The translations under genes were made by a program, and so were the position numbers. A stretch of DNA of 64,000 nucleotides from Lophius americanus. Taxonomy: Eukaryota; Chordata; Actinopteri; Lophiiformes; Lophiidae. The stretch covers positions 9,141,001 to 9,205,000 of the forward strand of contig JBBDHG010000009.1 in NCBI GenBank assembly GCA_037951165.1, read 5' to 3'. Below the pieces are notes generated by a model. That model was not told the origin of the DNA, did not search any database, and was given only the letters and a program-made list of their open reading frames with translations. Positions 11,426 to 24,280 of this stretch are shown one piece after another (the stretch's first letter is position 1; the number at the start of each line of letters is the position of its first letter).

Positions 11426-13389
11426 ATTTTTAGCTGATACAGTATTAGGTGCATGAAGAAATAAAAGCCATGGCATTAAATTACTACAAATGTGTCAACT
11501 TGATTAATTTAAATATATTTGAATCAAGGAGTTGAAGTTATTATAATTTTCCTTTGCATGTAAAGCAATACAACGCAGTGTGAAGGGTAGACCTGGGGAA
11601 ACACATGACATACAGCAGAGGTAATGTGCACTTGGAAAATTGGTGAAAATATCAGAAAATAAGCAACTTACTGAATAATTACCCAGGTAAAAAAAAAGAG
11701 ATTTTATAATAAAGTAACCCCTCACACAAATTTCATAGAAAAAAGAGAAGAATAAAGTACATCTATGACTCTGTTACATAGTCCTCAAACATTTTCAAAA
11801 ATATCCCTACAAAGGTTGTTGAAATAAATTGTAGTAATTGTGGTTGAGGTTGACCATGTTATCGAGGCTGGACTAGTTCATTTAAATAAATCATCATTCT
11901 ACTCAGATTACTTTGAAGTGAGAGATAAGTCAATGAGATAGTTGATATTATCATTGTGGGTCATACAAAGGTCGTTCAGTATTTTCACCTAAAATGTTAA
12001 ACTGCAGAATGATATTTCATCCTCATACCAGGAAGCACATGACAAGAGTGTAGAAAGCATCTCTACCCCCTCTCTTCAGTCTGATACATAGTGCAGATAA
12101 CATGTCAACTTCACCATCATAAGTTCAGCTGCAGGGAGCATCAGGGGTCCAGCCTTGTCCACAGCTTCACAGACAGTGTATAGAATCGCAGAGATGTGTG
12201 AAGCAGCGTTGAGTCAGTGAAATAAGTACCCCATAAGGAATCAAGATTTTTGGCTATCTAAGTCACTTTGACCCATATTCCTGTTTCCCTAGCCCTCCCA
12301 TTTCTATGCTGAGTGTGCTGCTGATTTCTTATTGCTGGGGCTCAGACGTTAACATGCGGCAACCATCCAGGGCCCACAGTCCCTGCGGTAATTGGGAAGC
12401 CGTCAGCAAGCTGCTGTTTCGATGGCGAAGGGGGCAGCGAGTGAGAGGCTGTGTGTGATATGGAGAGAGCAAGAAAGGCAATGAAGAGAGGTTGAGAAAA
12501 AGAGACGAAACAAGGAATGAAATGTACAGGGGGGAGAGAGAGAGAAAGGAAGGCGCAAGGGCATGAGGCTGCCATCAAGTGTGTAAATGAATGAAAGCTA
12601 TAAAGTGACTGTTAGAACGTGCCATGGGAGAAAGGACAAGAGCGCAGTTAATATATGGATTGACAGGAATGAAAGGGTAGATTTTAGAACAATTGAAAAT
12701 AATTGTATTGTACAGGGCATAATATGTACAAGTACACTCCTACATTAGGCATACATGAGTGTCTGTTTTGTCATTTATGGCATGTATTTTTGCGCTCGAT
12801 GGAAAGCATTGACATCACGAGCAGCAGAGTGAGGCTGAATGCAACTCAACAGTGGTTGCAAAGTAGTAATGAATAAATACCGGTCTGGGCTTTGCCGCTG
12901 CTGTAATAGAATTCTCCACCAGACAGAAGAATGGAAATGAGAGAAAATATGCAATGTATAGAAATGTTGAGACAAGGAGAAATAAGAGGACGAAATGGAA
13001 GAATAGAGAATATGCCAACGAAAGAGGGGATTTAAGGAAAAGGGAAAGAAGGAGGAGCGACAATTAAACCAAATGGGCTTGAGCTTTCCCCCCGCCCCAC
13101 TGCACACACATACACACACACACACACATACTCTCACAACCTGCCTCAGGGAGCCATGGCGCATGCACACTCATAGGCAGACAGGCAGGAGGACATCAAT
13201 CGTGCTCTGGGACTAGTGTGTGTATGTGATTGTCAGTGATGTACTAGTACATGCTGGTGGTGCCGTATGCTATGCTAGCGTAGGTGCAATATTAGTAGGA
13301 GTGGAGGGGGCTGTCTGTGTTTGTGCCTGTGCACACGGCTAGAATGCACACAGAGGGCTTGTGGTGAGTGAGTGTGAGCAAGCCGTCAA

Positions 13390-14132
13390 AGGGGATGGGA
13401 GCCATGGAGCGCAGAAGAGGCAGCATCAGTAGCAGCAGCAGCATTGTCAGAGTGTGTGAGTGTGTGTGAGTGAGCGTGTGTGCGTGAGCGTGGAGGGGAG
13501 AGGAGAGGCAGACACGGCAAGACTCCTCCTGGGAGAAGAAGCAGGAGTCGGGAGCAGACCCAACCTCTCTCCTCCTTGGCAGGAGAACCAGGACCCAAGG
13601 ACAAGGCAGGATCTGTATTCCAGCCTTGAGGAGTAGAGCCTTGGCACACACAGGGGATCTCTTCCCCTCTCCGGATGGGGTTTTCTGCTGGAAGCCTGAC
13701 TCAGGATGTGTTTGACTGATTGTGTTTGGAAGAGCTGCTTCCGGACAGATCTGACCTACGAGGAAACAGTGCAGACCATCTTACTGTTGAATATGTTAGT
13801 TGGTGTTCTGGTTAGGATGTGGGGGCGAGATAGGTGGAGAATGTAAAGGGGAGCAAGAGGATATTGTCTGTGCTATTAGGGAAAGAAGAGAGGGAATCTG
13901 AAGAGGAGGAGGGGGAGAGAGTGGTTGGGAGGAGTGTATCCACTCATGACTCTCCCAGGGACTATTGACTCTTGATCGGCAGGCACTGGGACTTTATGAA
14001 TCTTTCCCTCGCCTCCATAACAACCAGGGGGTGTCACCAGGTTGCTGTCCCACTGAAGATCATGTCGGTGACCACTGGCTTCAGTTACCAGCTCCCTGGA
14101 ATCACAACAGTAACATATGTGTTTGTTTACAG
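13390..14132 (+). promoter_or_regulatory. Possible intragenic SHANK promoter / 5' UTR
   Basis: Intron sequence directly upstream of the first SH3 exon. It is richer in G and CAG/AGG runs than the surrounding intron, and the frame of the SH3 exon is open back through it to in-frame ATGs at 13996 and 14062. In mammals SHANK3 has internal promoters in the introns before the SH3 exons that give isoforms lacking ankyrin repeats (Shank3c/d, from memory), so position fits. I see no TATA box, and the peptide would run through the polypyrimidine tract of the normal acceptor. This is inference, not a demonstrated promoter. Confidence 0.3.
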
Positions 14133-14314
14133 CCCCGGCTCAGTGCAGCGAGACCCTAGTCCCCCTCATCACACCCCTCCAGCACTGACAGGCACCCACG
14201 GGCCCAAACGCAAACTCTATAGTGCTGTCCCAGGGCGCACCTTCATTGTGGTCAAGCCCTACACACCACAGGGGGAGGGAGAGATCCAACTCAACCGTGG
14301 AGAGAGAGTCAAAG
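14133..14314 (+). CDS. shank3: SHANK3 exon: linker end and first half of SH3
   Basis: Exon of 182 bases after a clear acceptor (tgtttgtttacag), phase 2 in and phase 1 out (GTCAAAG|gtaggg). It encodes PGSVQRDPSPPHHTPP, a short linker, GPKRKLYSAVPGRTFIVV, then KPYTPQGEGEIQLNRGERVK. The GPKRKLYSAVPGR block is nearly invariant in SHANK proteins; QGEGEI matches SHANK3 better than SHANK2 (QVDGEI). This is the first part of the SH3 domain, with the usual ALYDY motif replaced, consistent with the atypical SHANK SH3. The next exon, 28 kb away, completes the split valine (G|TT). Confidence 0.96.
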
Positions 14315-15386
14315 GTAGGGTGCTGGTACTAATTGTGTTACTACATGTTTTATTCCATTACTTAACCTTTGACTGCAACCACCTCTTCCTCACCTTGCTG
14401 CTGTTAATATTCTGCACATCATAAAAATTTCTTGATCCCCGCTATTGATGTGTGAATGATCCCATTAAGTTCATTCCTACATGTACAGTCACATGATCTC
14501 ATACCTCTCAAATTACTGCTCTCTCTTTGATAGCAGAGCTGTTATGTAATTGCTCAACTCGGGAGTAATTCCAGTGTTGTTTATGCTAAACATTGCGAAA
14601 CATCATTTAATTTACTTCAATGTGCTTTTTTTCTGCTTCACACAGGGGTGCAGTGGCTTCGCTTTCATGTGTCTGTGTGTGTTTTTGTCTCCATCCATGC
14701 TTTACTCAAGACTTTGACTGTAATGACGTAGAAGGTAAACTCCATAATCTTCTCACCCTGTCTATCTGTCACACATCTCAGTGTGTCCACCCTACACCTA
14801 CAGAGTAGCAATTAGTCCTTTGTCCTGCTTGAATCCACTTGAAATATGCTTACAATCCCAGTATGAATCTGTTATTTCTTTAATGAGAGGACATGCTAAT
14901 TCAAACAGGTCCCATGTGCTTTGGGTTGTTGGTGTGCATATACAAACTGTGTCCTTCCACCTAGCTTAGAATGCCTGCCCCTCAACAAACTTCTGTTTTC
15001 TCCTTCCTCTTATCACCTGTCCACAGATACCAAACTCCACATTGGGCTAAACTGCATCCCGCCACTTCACATACATCACCCTGGATCAAAACCACATTAG
15101 CTTAATGCAACTAGTTCCCTCAAGTCCATAGAAAAGCCAGAGAAAGGGCAGTGGCACTCATGCTGAGACCCCATATGTTCCTTTCAGATGTGGCACATGG
15201 ATTTGGGGAAGTCGAATTTCAATTTGAATGCTGTGCAAAAACAACAACAAACCCAAAAAAAAAAAAAAAATACATAATAAACAAACAAACAAACAAATTC
15301 TGTTATCTTCTCAGAAACTCTTTGTACAATCCCTAGTCTGTTCTTGCATTATCCTTATGTGGTGCCTTGATACGTTCACTAATCCA

Positions 15387-16141
15387 CCATTACTTTATAA
15401 CCACTAACATTTAAAGTGAATAATTGATTGATTTCCCATTACAATTGCACCTTGGGAGCAGGAAATAGGGTAAAGTGTAAAGATCTTTGCGACTTTGAAG
15501 GTCCAAATTGTGAAGGCTAGACAACTGGTCACAGCAACTCCAAAAGTGCAGGTTTTGTTTGATTGTCCCGGCCTGTAAGGTTGGGTGTCTAAGGAAAGAC
15601 AAACAGTTAATCGACAGCCGGATGATAAGTGCCATGGCTCTTTGATGCAACGGGGAGTGAAGGATAGCCCATGCTGTCCAATCCCACAAGAGAGCTACTG
15701 TGCATAAATTGCAGAAAATTGAATACTTGTTCTGACAGAAGGGTGTCAGAACACAGCCTGTTTTGTATGTCATTGCTTAGCTGAGGACCTGTCAGTGCCC
15801 ATGCTGTCCCATGTGCAGAGCCAAATCGGCTATAATTGACATGTCCACATCAGGACTGAACTATGGACCACTCTGCGCTACCACCACAAAACACTATGGG
15901 AGGAAGATTTGTTAATTTCCAAATGCCAAATTCTCTATCTCAGATCTAGCGAGTGCTAGAGAAAAAAGTCTGATCCATTCACAACTTATGGAATTCAAAG
16001 GATCTCCTGCTAGTGTCTTGATACCAGACACCACAACCTTCATTCAAATGTCTTATTTAGTCCATGCCTCAAGGGGTCAGGGCTGTTTGGTGGCAAAAAG
16101 GAGATGTATACAATGTTAGGTTTAAGGTTATAATGTTAATA
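15387..16141 (+). pseudogene. Tc1-like transposon, degenerate
   Basis: Begins with a mutated terminal repeat (tataaccactaacatttaaa) and ends with ggttataatgttaa, the inverse terminus of the same family. Between them I recognise, in order, 'ccaaattgtgaaggctagac', 'ccaatcccacaagagagcta', 'gaagggtgtcagaacacagc' and 'ccatgcctcaaggggtcagg', the backbone of a common teleost Tc1 transposase gene. The length, about 755 bp against a usual 1.2-1.6 kb, shows a large internal deletion, and stops break every frame. Inactive. Confidence 0.8.
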
Positions 16142-17149
16142 ATAATAATAATAATACATTTAAGGCTTATTGGTGTATACTTTTGTATTTTCACCCAAGT
16201 TTTAAAAACTTTTGGCTTCCCTGATCTCAAAAACTTGCTTATTCTTTAAAGTGTGTTTTATTATGTGCTTATGGATATACTGCTTTTATTTACATCAGAT
16301 TATCAATAATTATAACTCGACAGTTCAGAACTGTGTTTTTGATGAACAAATCTGAAAAATCCAGCATTTTCTGAAACTGTGATGTACTGTACTGATGTTG
16401 ACACAAATGTTATCAAGAATGTAATGAGTCAACAGCTACCGGTTTGCTTCCATCTACTGAATGGATCTGCTGTCACTGGTTTTTCTGTCGGTGCAGCTAA
16501 ATCCATAACCCTGCCACAAATGTGAACACAGTGTTTGTCGTTCTCTCATGTTGGCCATGCAGGAAACAAGCTTACAATTGCTTGGCTGCCAGCAGCATGG
16601 CCAAGCCAAGTAAACCATCTGGCTCTTTTATGCAACACTGACCATCAGGACCATTACTGTGTTACATTTACTATGCTGCTGTAGGCCTTTGAGGTAAACA
16701 GAGACTTTGATGTTGTCAAGCAGTTGTTGGGTAGTTTATAGCCCAGGGAGGTCGGCTAATATGTGAAAGGTTAGTTTAGGTAACCTGTTTAGTTTTGTAT
16801 TCCAAGCCTATAATCCTATAAGGGCATGACCAGCTCTCCTGGTGCACAGAGCGGCTTCTTTCAGGGATAGATAACCCTTGCTTTGAAGCATAATGCTTTG
16901 AATCTAATCTGCATTCATAGATGTATGAGTCGCTAATAATGATAGTGTTCAAGTTGAGAAGGACAAGAAGAGTTACGGCAAGATAACGGAAGCGGAAGTG
17001 ATTGGGACATTCATATCTTTACCTTAATCCTATCTTGTCTGCCTGGATATTGTACGAATGACGATTGGCGACAAGTCTGGACTAATTAATATGTGTGTAT
17101 GTGTAAATTGTATGTATGTTGAGTAGATAAGTATATATTTACTGTTGTT

Positions 17150-17700
17150 CAGTAACAGTACAACATCAGAGACAGGGCACTACCACCAATAAAAACTGTG
17201 ATAACGCAGATGAATTTATATTTAAGGTAAATGTGAAATGTAAGAAGTCATATCTTGGTGAAAAACAGATCCAGATTTGCCATTAGAGATAATAATATTT
17301 TTTTGGATAACTTATAACTACAGATGATAAATAGCATTACTTGATCCAGAAGCTCTGATAGGCTTGCAAAAAACATCAAAATGGTTTATCCATAGGAAAA
17401 TAGATTTATTTACATGATAAACATCGTTGTACAAATATGAACATTGTGAATGTGTTTAAGTAATAACAACTGTTTCCTTGATCCTGGAAATCTACTCCTT
17501 TCATTTGGAATCATGTATTTATCATCCTCAGTTATAAGTTATCAACAACAATATTATTATATCTAATGGCAAATCTTGATCTGTTTTTCATTTAGGTCTG
17601 ACTTCTTACAGTTCACATTTACTTTAAACATAAATTCATCTGTGTTATCACAGTTTTTATTGCTGGTAGTGCCCTGTCTCTGCTTTTGTACTGTTACTGT
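17150..17700. mobile_element. Inverted-repeat (foldback) MITE
   Basis: Two arms of about 187 bp, 17150-17336 and 17516-17700, are inverted copies of each other at roughly 88-90% by eye, around a spacer of about 180 bp. The outer end reads CAGTAACAGTACAA on the left and is matched inversely on the right (ttgtactgttactg). The CAGT terminus and the TA following the right end suggest a Tc1/mariner-type non-autonomous element. No coding sequence is present. Confidence 0.85.
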
Positions 17701-18230
17701 ACTGTGACCCAATACATAATTCCTCTGTTCAAATATATATGTTTTCAACTCTCAGATCTGGTTAATTATCCAAATTATGATCAAATTGCTCATAATGGTG
17801 CAACATATTTGGTTGTTCAGGTCTAAATGTTTATATTTTTGATGGTCCATTATCATGAATTAAAGTGGCCAAATGTTAAAAAAAAGAAGGCCACATCCTA
17901 AAGTTTAAGATGTTTAAGAAAATCAGAAGGAATCCACATACAGACTTAGATATGTCTCAAAATATTCAAGGCTCAAGATCTGGATAACGCAAATAACAAC
18001 AAAATCCGTGGATAGATTTTCATGATATTCGGTAAACAGACCAAAAAACAATCAAACAAAAATCATTCTTCACATGTTGAAGATGTGACAGAATCGTCAA
18101 CATCTCACAAGCACGTCCAAGGCTACTCAAGGTCACTCATAAACTCATCTGTGTCTTCCTATTAATGCCTTTGCACCCAAAGACCATCTTCACGATGAGA
18201 TCAAACTGGGTAAATCTTACTCAAAGATTT

Positions 18231-18360
18231 TTGTGTGCGTGTGTGTGTGTGTGAGTGTGTGTGTGTGTGTGTGCGTGTGTGTGTGTGTGTGTGTGCGTGT
18301 GTGTGTGTGTGTGTGTGTTTGTGTGTTTGTGTGTGTGTGTGTTTGTGTGTTGGTGTGTTT
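18231..18360. repeat. (TG)n microsatellite, 130 bp
   Basis: Long TG tract with regular TGCG and TTTG interruptions. Open frames across it on both strands are low-complexity. Confidence 0.95.
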
Positions 18361-19037
18361 TATTTATGTTGGAATGATTTCCTGTCAGATTCAGCACTAT
18401 TGTGCACTCTAGAGGCAAAGATGAGTCAAGCTCATAGTAGAGACCGCTGAACCTTTTGGGAGACAGGCTGTAGTTCTCAGCAGTTGACGATCACACATTG
18501 TCAACTGTGGTTGTTGCTAAGCCTGTTTTAATATAAAATTCTTGAAGGTTTTAAAATTCCCTTCTATCATGATTTCGTCTTTTCCTTTATTTTTAAGTGA
18601 AACATGAGGATCTGCTCTCAGGCGAAAAATTCAGAATATCAAAAGTTCCCTTAGCAAAACGTCATACAAGTACCTAGTTGTCTTAACATTAAAGCCTCAA
18701 TGTTGATTGTTGGTTGGTGTCTGGACACTTCCAGGTTTCAATTAAGCTAAGTGAAATTCATGTTTATTTATTTATTGAGAGTGAGAGTAAAAGCAACTTC
18801 ATTTTGCTGCTGAGACTTTCATTCAAAGAGGTGATCATAGAACCTTCTCCAAACTTTATCGGCGGAAGTACAAAGAAAACCCCACATCTGACCCAGAACA
18901 TTACACTAGAAATATATATTAATACAGCGGCAATGTAGTCAAGTACTTTAAATTGTTGTCACTTATTATTTAACGTTTAATGTTCATAATTACTAGTCCT
19001 AACTCTAATCTTGGGAAGTTCAATCCAACTGGTCTTC

Positions 19038-19140
19038 TGTTGAGACTTGAAGATGTCTCACCTCTCATCCAAGAGTTCTAACCGACTGGAGGCTAGTCAG
19101 GTATTTAACCTCCAGTAGATGTTTGGTACATAGAGGGTCG
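19038..19140. repeat. Unclassified dispersed repeat fragment
   Basis: Contains 'tgaagatgtctcacctctca' followed by tccaagagttc, resembling a widespread teleost repeat (form 'gaagatgtttcgcctctcatccaaga', split here from memory). No boundaries seen. Confidence 0.4.
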
Positions 19141-19741
19141 CTAGGTAACAAGTAAACAGTAAACCGTCCCTCACTAAATCAGGTGGTTCAGGCTCTTTGG
19201 GAGTAATTAGGGACACTGTGCTCGTGATTATCTGCCGCCGCACCATTTTGTTCCAGCTGTAAATGATGGAGCTGCTTCGGATTCAACCTACAAGGATTGA
19301 TGAATGGGAATATAGACGGATACAAATACTATTACTACTACTATTAATACTACTATTAATACTAAATAATAATAATAATGCATAGACTTTATTGTCAGAT
19401 TTTATATAGATTACATTGAGATGAGCTCTCTGGATCCAACCCAACGGTTAGTAGTGGGCAGCCCCCGAGAACCGCCTGAGGAGCCATTAGGGGTTCAGGG
19501 TCTTCCTTAAGTATCCAGATTCTGATCGTTGGACAACCACCCTACCAACTGTCTTAACTGTTTAACTCTATAAATAGAACAGAATGACCTTTGAATCACT
19601 TCCAGTTCATGTTTTTCTTCCAGTTGAACAGGGAATTTACAGACTGGCAAAATTAAGAATCAGGTGCTGGAGCATGAGTGTGAGAATCACCTGTCATCAA
19701 ATGTAAATTATAAAGGAGACTGTGATCCATTTGTTGATCTA

Positions 19742-20010
19742 GGGCAGCACGGCTGGTGAGTAGTTGGTAGCAATGTTGTTCACGTCAGGAAGGTTCTGGT
19801 TTCAAATCCAACTATGGACGTCAGGGTCTTTCTGCTTGGAGTTTGTACGTTCTCACTTAGATCCCTTTGGGGTCCCTGAATTGGTGTTTACAGTTTACCC
19901 CGCCTCTCGCCCATTGTCTGCTGTTGTAGGGTCTAGTCTCATCCCCGCCATCCCCCACCCCTCCACTCTGCACAGAATAAGTGATAGCAGAAAATAAATA
20001 GATGGATTTA
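19742..20010 (+). repeat. tRNA-derived SINE-like element
   Basis: Recognisable nearly end to end: 'gggcagcacggctggtgagt' at the head, an internal 'ggttctggtttcaaatccaa' that resembles a tRNA B box, then 'tctgcttggagtttgtacgt', 'accccgcctctcgcccattg', and an 'aagtgatagcagaaaataaatagatgga' type tail (broken across positions 19979-20006). It belongs to the same family as 4370-4445 and 26037-26215. Not a functional tRNA. Confidence 0.7.
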
Positions 20011-21381
20011 AGACTCTCAAAAGTGGAACAGGATTCAGCATTACATCCTCTCTTTGATCCCAGGCTAGCACTCATAGATGGACACGTTACAACTATATTT
20101 TACCTTTGGTATTGATAAATTGTTATTTTATCTCAACCCATATGAACAACAAAGGAACCTTTAATGCATCCTTTGTTACAATGACCTCTACCCAGGGGCC
20201 TCCAACGGCCACTTATTTACTCCAAGTGGTTTGTCCTCCATTTTGAAGAATTGCTTAGAAATACTCACTCCGTGATTGTCAGTCCATTGGTCTGCTGTCT
20301 GTGATCACTGTCCTCTTGACAGGCTTTGTCTAGACAAACAGCCCTGCTGTCTGCCATTAAGCGGGGTCATCCACAAACAGCTCGGTTAGTCTCGTTTAGC
20401 GAGATCTGTTTGTCCTTTCTTACTCATTGATGGACACTGGACCACAAGCCCAGCAGGCACATGGTTTAATGGGGGAGTTTGAGGATGTGTAACTGCGTGT
20501 GTTGGAGTGTGTGTTATGTCACTGGTGCAGGTTCAAAGAAATGGATTGCCCAAAGATTATCAGATTTTGTGGTTTGTCTGTGGGTACATGTGTGTACCTG
20601 GTTATGCTCTAAGCTGTGTGTGTTTGATGATCTCTTTGCTAAACTCCATTATCAGGTTGCTTCAGACCATCCGCCCACCCTCTCAAGACCCTCTCTCTAT
20701 TCTTACTCTCCTGCTAACTCCTGTGTTAGTTTTTGCTCTTCCCCTTCACTGATGTAATCTGATCTCATCATCCGGATGGACATCACTTGAAAGACCACTT
20801 AATATCACCATGTTTACCAACAGGAACCAATGCCATCTTTACCTGGTCAAGCACAAGCATAACCTGCACTCACATTCACAAAAACAATGGCACAAATGTA
20901 TACACCTGCACAAACACACAGGTGCAAAGGGAACACACAGAGACAAAGAAGCACAATCACAAAAGCAGATGTGTGTGTGTATCAACAGTCTGCCACCCGT
21001 CTGCAGAAGCATTAACTGCACATTCAAGACATTCATCTCCTCAACAGGGTGACATATTTAAGAGCATGCATCGGTAACAATGTATCACATCTCACACTCA
21101 CATGCGCACACCACATGCCTCCTCTCCAAACGCCATTATAAATCTTGCAGACAGGCATGAAAATGAAACCAGCACAAGTAATGTTGAGATTAGACATTCA
21201 CAAACGTGATTAATGGGGTTTGGCCGCACCCAGTACCTACAGAATGGTAACACTGCAAAGGGCACTGGAGTATTCTCGGACCAGTTAAACCAACATACAC
21301 ACATGCATTAAGTTTCAATTGATAATTCTGGGTCTAGCTTCATTCTGGTACAGTACAGAACACGGTCAATAAAGGTGTTAT

Positions 21382-24280
21382 GATCAGAATCAGAATCAGC
21401 TTTATTGGCCATGTATATGCATACAAGGAATTTGACTCCGGTTAACTGAGCTCTCACATTACGAACGTCATATAAATAATTTTAAATTAAATGGACAAGG
21501 CAATAAACAAATATACAAGGTATAAACAAATGGAGATGATCTTGTGTACAGGCTATATACATTTAAATATATATGTATTAATATTTATATATACATACAT
21601 ATGACAGTGCAAAGATGTCAGAGTAATGACAGTTGGAGGTAGTTATTGTATAATGAGGGGATCCAGGTTATTGTACAACACTGACACTGGTTTGATTGTT
21701 GGTCAGGTTCATGGCCTGTGGGTAGAAACTGTTATTGTGTCTGGTAGTTTTGGCGAACAGTGTTCTGTAGCGCCTGCCAGAGGGGAGAAGTTGAAACAAG
21801 TTGTGTCCAGTGTGGGATGGGTCTGCAGTGATCTTTCCTGCCCGTTTCCTGACTCTAGAGGAGTATAAGTCCTGGATGGAGGGCAGGTTGAGTTAAATTA
21901 TTTTTTCTGCAGAGCTAATTTGTTTGATGTAGTCTGTTTCTCCTGAAGTCCACTCTCATCGCTACAGTTTTGAGCTTGTTCAGCTCCAGGTTGTTGTGAC
22001 CACACTAGAAGGCCAGCCGTTCAACCTCCCGTCTGTATTCCTACTCGTCGCCGTCCCGGATGAGGCCGATGACGTTTTGTGGTCCGCAAACTTCAGGAGG
22101 GTGACAGATGGGTCGTCAGAAGTGCAGTCATTTGTGTAGAGTGAGAAGAGTAGAGGTGACAGCACACAGCCTGGTGGGGCCACGGTGCTGATTGTCCTGG
22201 TGGAGGATGAAATTTTACTCAGCCTCACCTGCTGTCTCCGGTCCATCAGGAAGTCTGTTATCCCTGACAGGTGGAGGCTGGTACAGCGAGCTGCAAGAGT
22301 TTGGAGCAAAGTGTTCCTGGTACAATTGTGTTAAACGCCGAACTGAAGTCCACAAACAGGATCCTTGCATATGTCCCTGGAGAGTCAAGATGTTGCAGGA
22401 TGAAGTGCAGTCCTGTGTTGACTGCATCATCCACTGACCTGTTTGCCCGATAGGCAAACTGCAGGGGGTCCAGCAGGAGGCCTGTGATGTCCTTCAGGTG
22501 GGACAAGACCATTCTCTCAAAGGATTTCTGTGATGGCGGATTTCTTGGGGACTGGGATGATGGTGGGGTGTTTGAAGCATGAGGGGACTTAACACAGCTC
22601 CAGTGATCTCTTAAAAATCTGTCTAAAGATGGGGGCCAGCTGATCATCACAGGTTTTTAGGCAGGAGGGGGACACGCCGTCTGGGCCTGGAGCCTTTTCT
22701 GATCTTTTGTCTCTGAAACAGCTTCCTCACCTCCGTCTCCCATGTTCTAAGGTTGGGGTGAGTGGGGAGGGGTATGATGGGGGCAGGGGGTGTTGATAGT
22801 TCAGAGCGGGTGTCGAACCTGAAATAAAACTTATTTGGCTCCTAGGCCAGTTAAAAGCTCTCCACAGCAGGGGATGTTGGTTTCCTGTAGTTGGTGACCT
22901 CTTGTAGGCCTCTACACACTGATGCTGGGTCGTTGGGTGAAAACTTGTTTTTCAGCTTTTCGGAGTAGCACTTCTTTGCTGCTCTGACCTCCCTGGTCAG
23001 TGTGTTTCTGGCCTGCTTTTAGAGGACTCCTGTAAGCTTCCTCCTTGGTCTGACGAAGCTGCCTGAGTTTGGCAGTAAACCAGGGTTTATTGGTATTGTA
23101 TGTGCAGAAGGTTTTTGTTGGCACACACATGTCCTCGGAAAAACTGATGTAAGTCGTCACAGTGTAAGTCCACTCATCTAGGTCTGAAGCAGCATCCCTC
23201 AAAGACACTCCAATCAGTGCAGTCAAAGCAGGCCTGTAGTTCCAGCTTTGCCTCGTGGGTCCACCTCTTGACAGTCTTGACTACAGGCTTAGCAGATTTT
23301 AATTTCTGCCTGTAGGACGATGTTGGACCATACAATGATCAGAGTCCCAGAGCTGCACGGGGGACAGAGCGATATGCATCCTTTATTGTGGTGTAGCAGC
23401 GGTCCAGTGTGTTAGTGTTCCTGGTGGGACACGTGATGTGTTGTCTATATGTTGGCAGTCCGTGGCTGAGGTTTGCTCTGTTAAAGTCCCCAAGAATGAT
23501 GAGTAGAGAGTCCAGATCAGAAATCTGGTCAGCGAGGTGTTGTAACGCATCACTAAAGTAGGCCTGAGGTGGGATTTAAACTCCAGCCATTATGAAGGGG
23601 GAAAACTCCAGCGGAGAATAAAACGGCTTGCAGTTGATGAATAAAGTTTCTAAATGAGGACTGCATGATTTCTTCAGCACTGTGACATCCGTGTACCAGC
23701 CTTCATTAATATAGAAGCAGACACCGCCTCCCTTCGTCTTCCCCGAGAACGCCGTTAGGCAGTCCCCTCGGAGCAGCTGGAAGCCCGGCAGGTGAAGCGC
23801 CATGTCCGGGATGTGCTTCAATGAGCCAGGTTTCAGAGAAGCACAGGGCGGGGGATCTGCGAAAGTCCGAGTTGGTTGCATTGAGCTGCAGCTGCTCGTC
23901 CATCTTATTTGCCAGAAAGCGGACATTCGCAAGGTGAATCCCCCCGAGCGCCATTTGGAATCCCCCGCTGACACAGTTTAACGAGCGCACCGGCTCGCTT
24001 ACCCCTCCGACCTCTCCGGTAGGTCCCACAGAGAACTGCTGCTCCTCCAACTAGAACTTGACCCAGGTTAACCAATTGTTTGGGGAATTGTGAAAAAGTA
24101 TTCCCAGTCGATGGGCGGATGTTTAAAAGTTTCTCTATGGAGTGTGTGATCACAGAGGGATCACTGTAAATGGGACAAAGAAACAAAAACAGACAAAGTA
24201 CCAGAGAGTGCAGCACCGAGGCGACCTTCCGCGGCGCCATCATGCTGGGAACACTCCACATCTCAGCCATTTACTAATGC
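21382..24280 (-). pseudogene. LINE (Rex1/L2-like), nearly full length, degenerate
   Basis: Minus-strand non-LTR retrotransposon of about 2.9 kb. At 23576-24050 the minus strand codes endonuclease-type segments (LANVRFLANKMDEQL, LCFSETWL, GGVCFYINEGW). At 21980-22650 it codes reverse-transcriptase blocks: LDPLQFAYRANRSVDDAV, ARILFVDFSSAFNTI, DFLMDRRQQVRLSKISSS, GCVLSPLLFSLYTNDC. The catalytic YxDD-like box reads FADHKT where FADDTT is usual, so the second aspartate is lost. Frameshifts and stops split the ORF into at least six pieces. The 3' UTR signature 'cagaatcagctttattggcc' begins at about 21390. Inactive. Confidence 0.88.

Larger units (their letters stand above)
5614..14132 (+). other. 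SHANK intron, 8.5 kb
   Basis: Intron between the linker exon and the first SH3 exon. It carries simple repeats, a 29-bp minisatellite, a hAT-like fragment near 8388, a LINE fragment at 9036-9490, a Tc1 relic at 11205-11425 and, next to the SH3 exon, a promoter-like stretch. Fish linker regions can contain further small alternative exons that I could not recognise. Confidence 0.75.

Noticed and set aside
13292..13651. Minus-strand frames of 66-119 codons before the SH3 exon.
   Set aside because: Low-complexity (TH/SL-rich) and antisense to the CAG/GTG-rich stretch; no homologue recognised.
19790..19830. B-box-like sequence considered as a tRNA gene.
   Set aside because: Part of a decayed SINE-like repeat; no cloverleaf or A box could be assembled.
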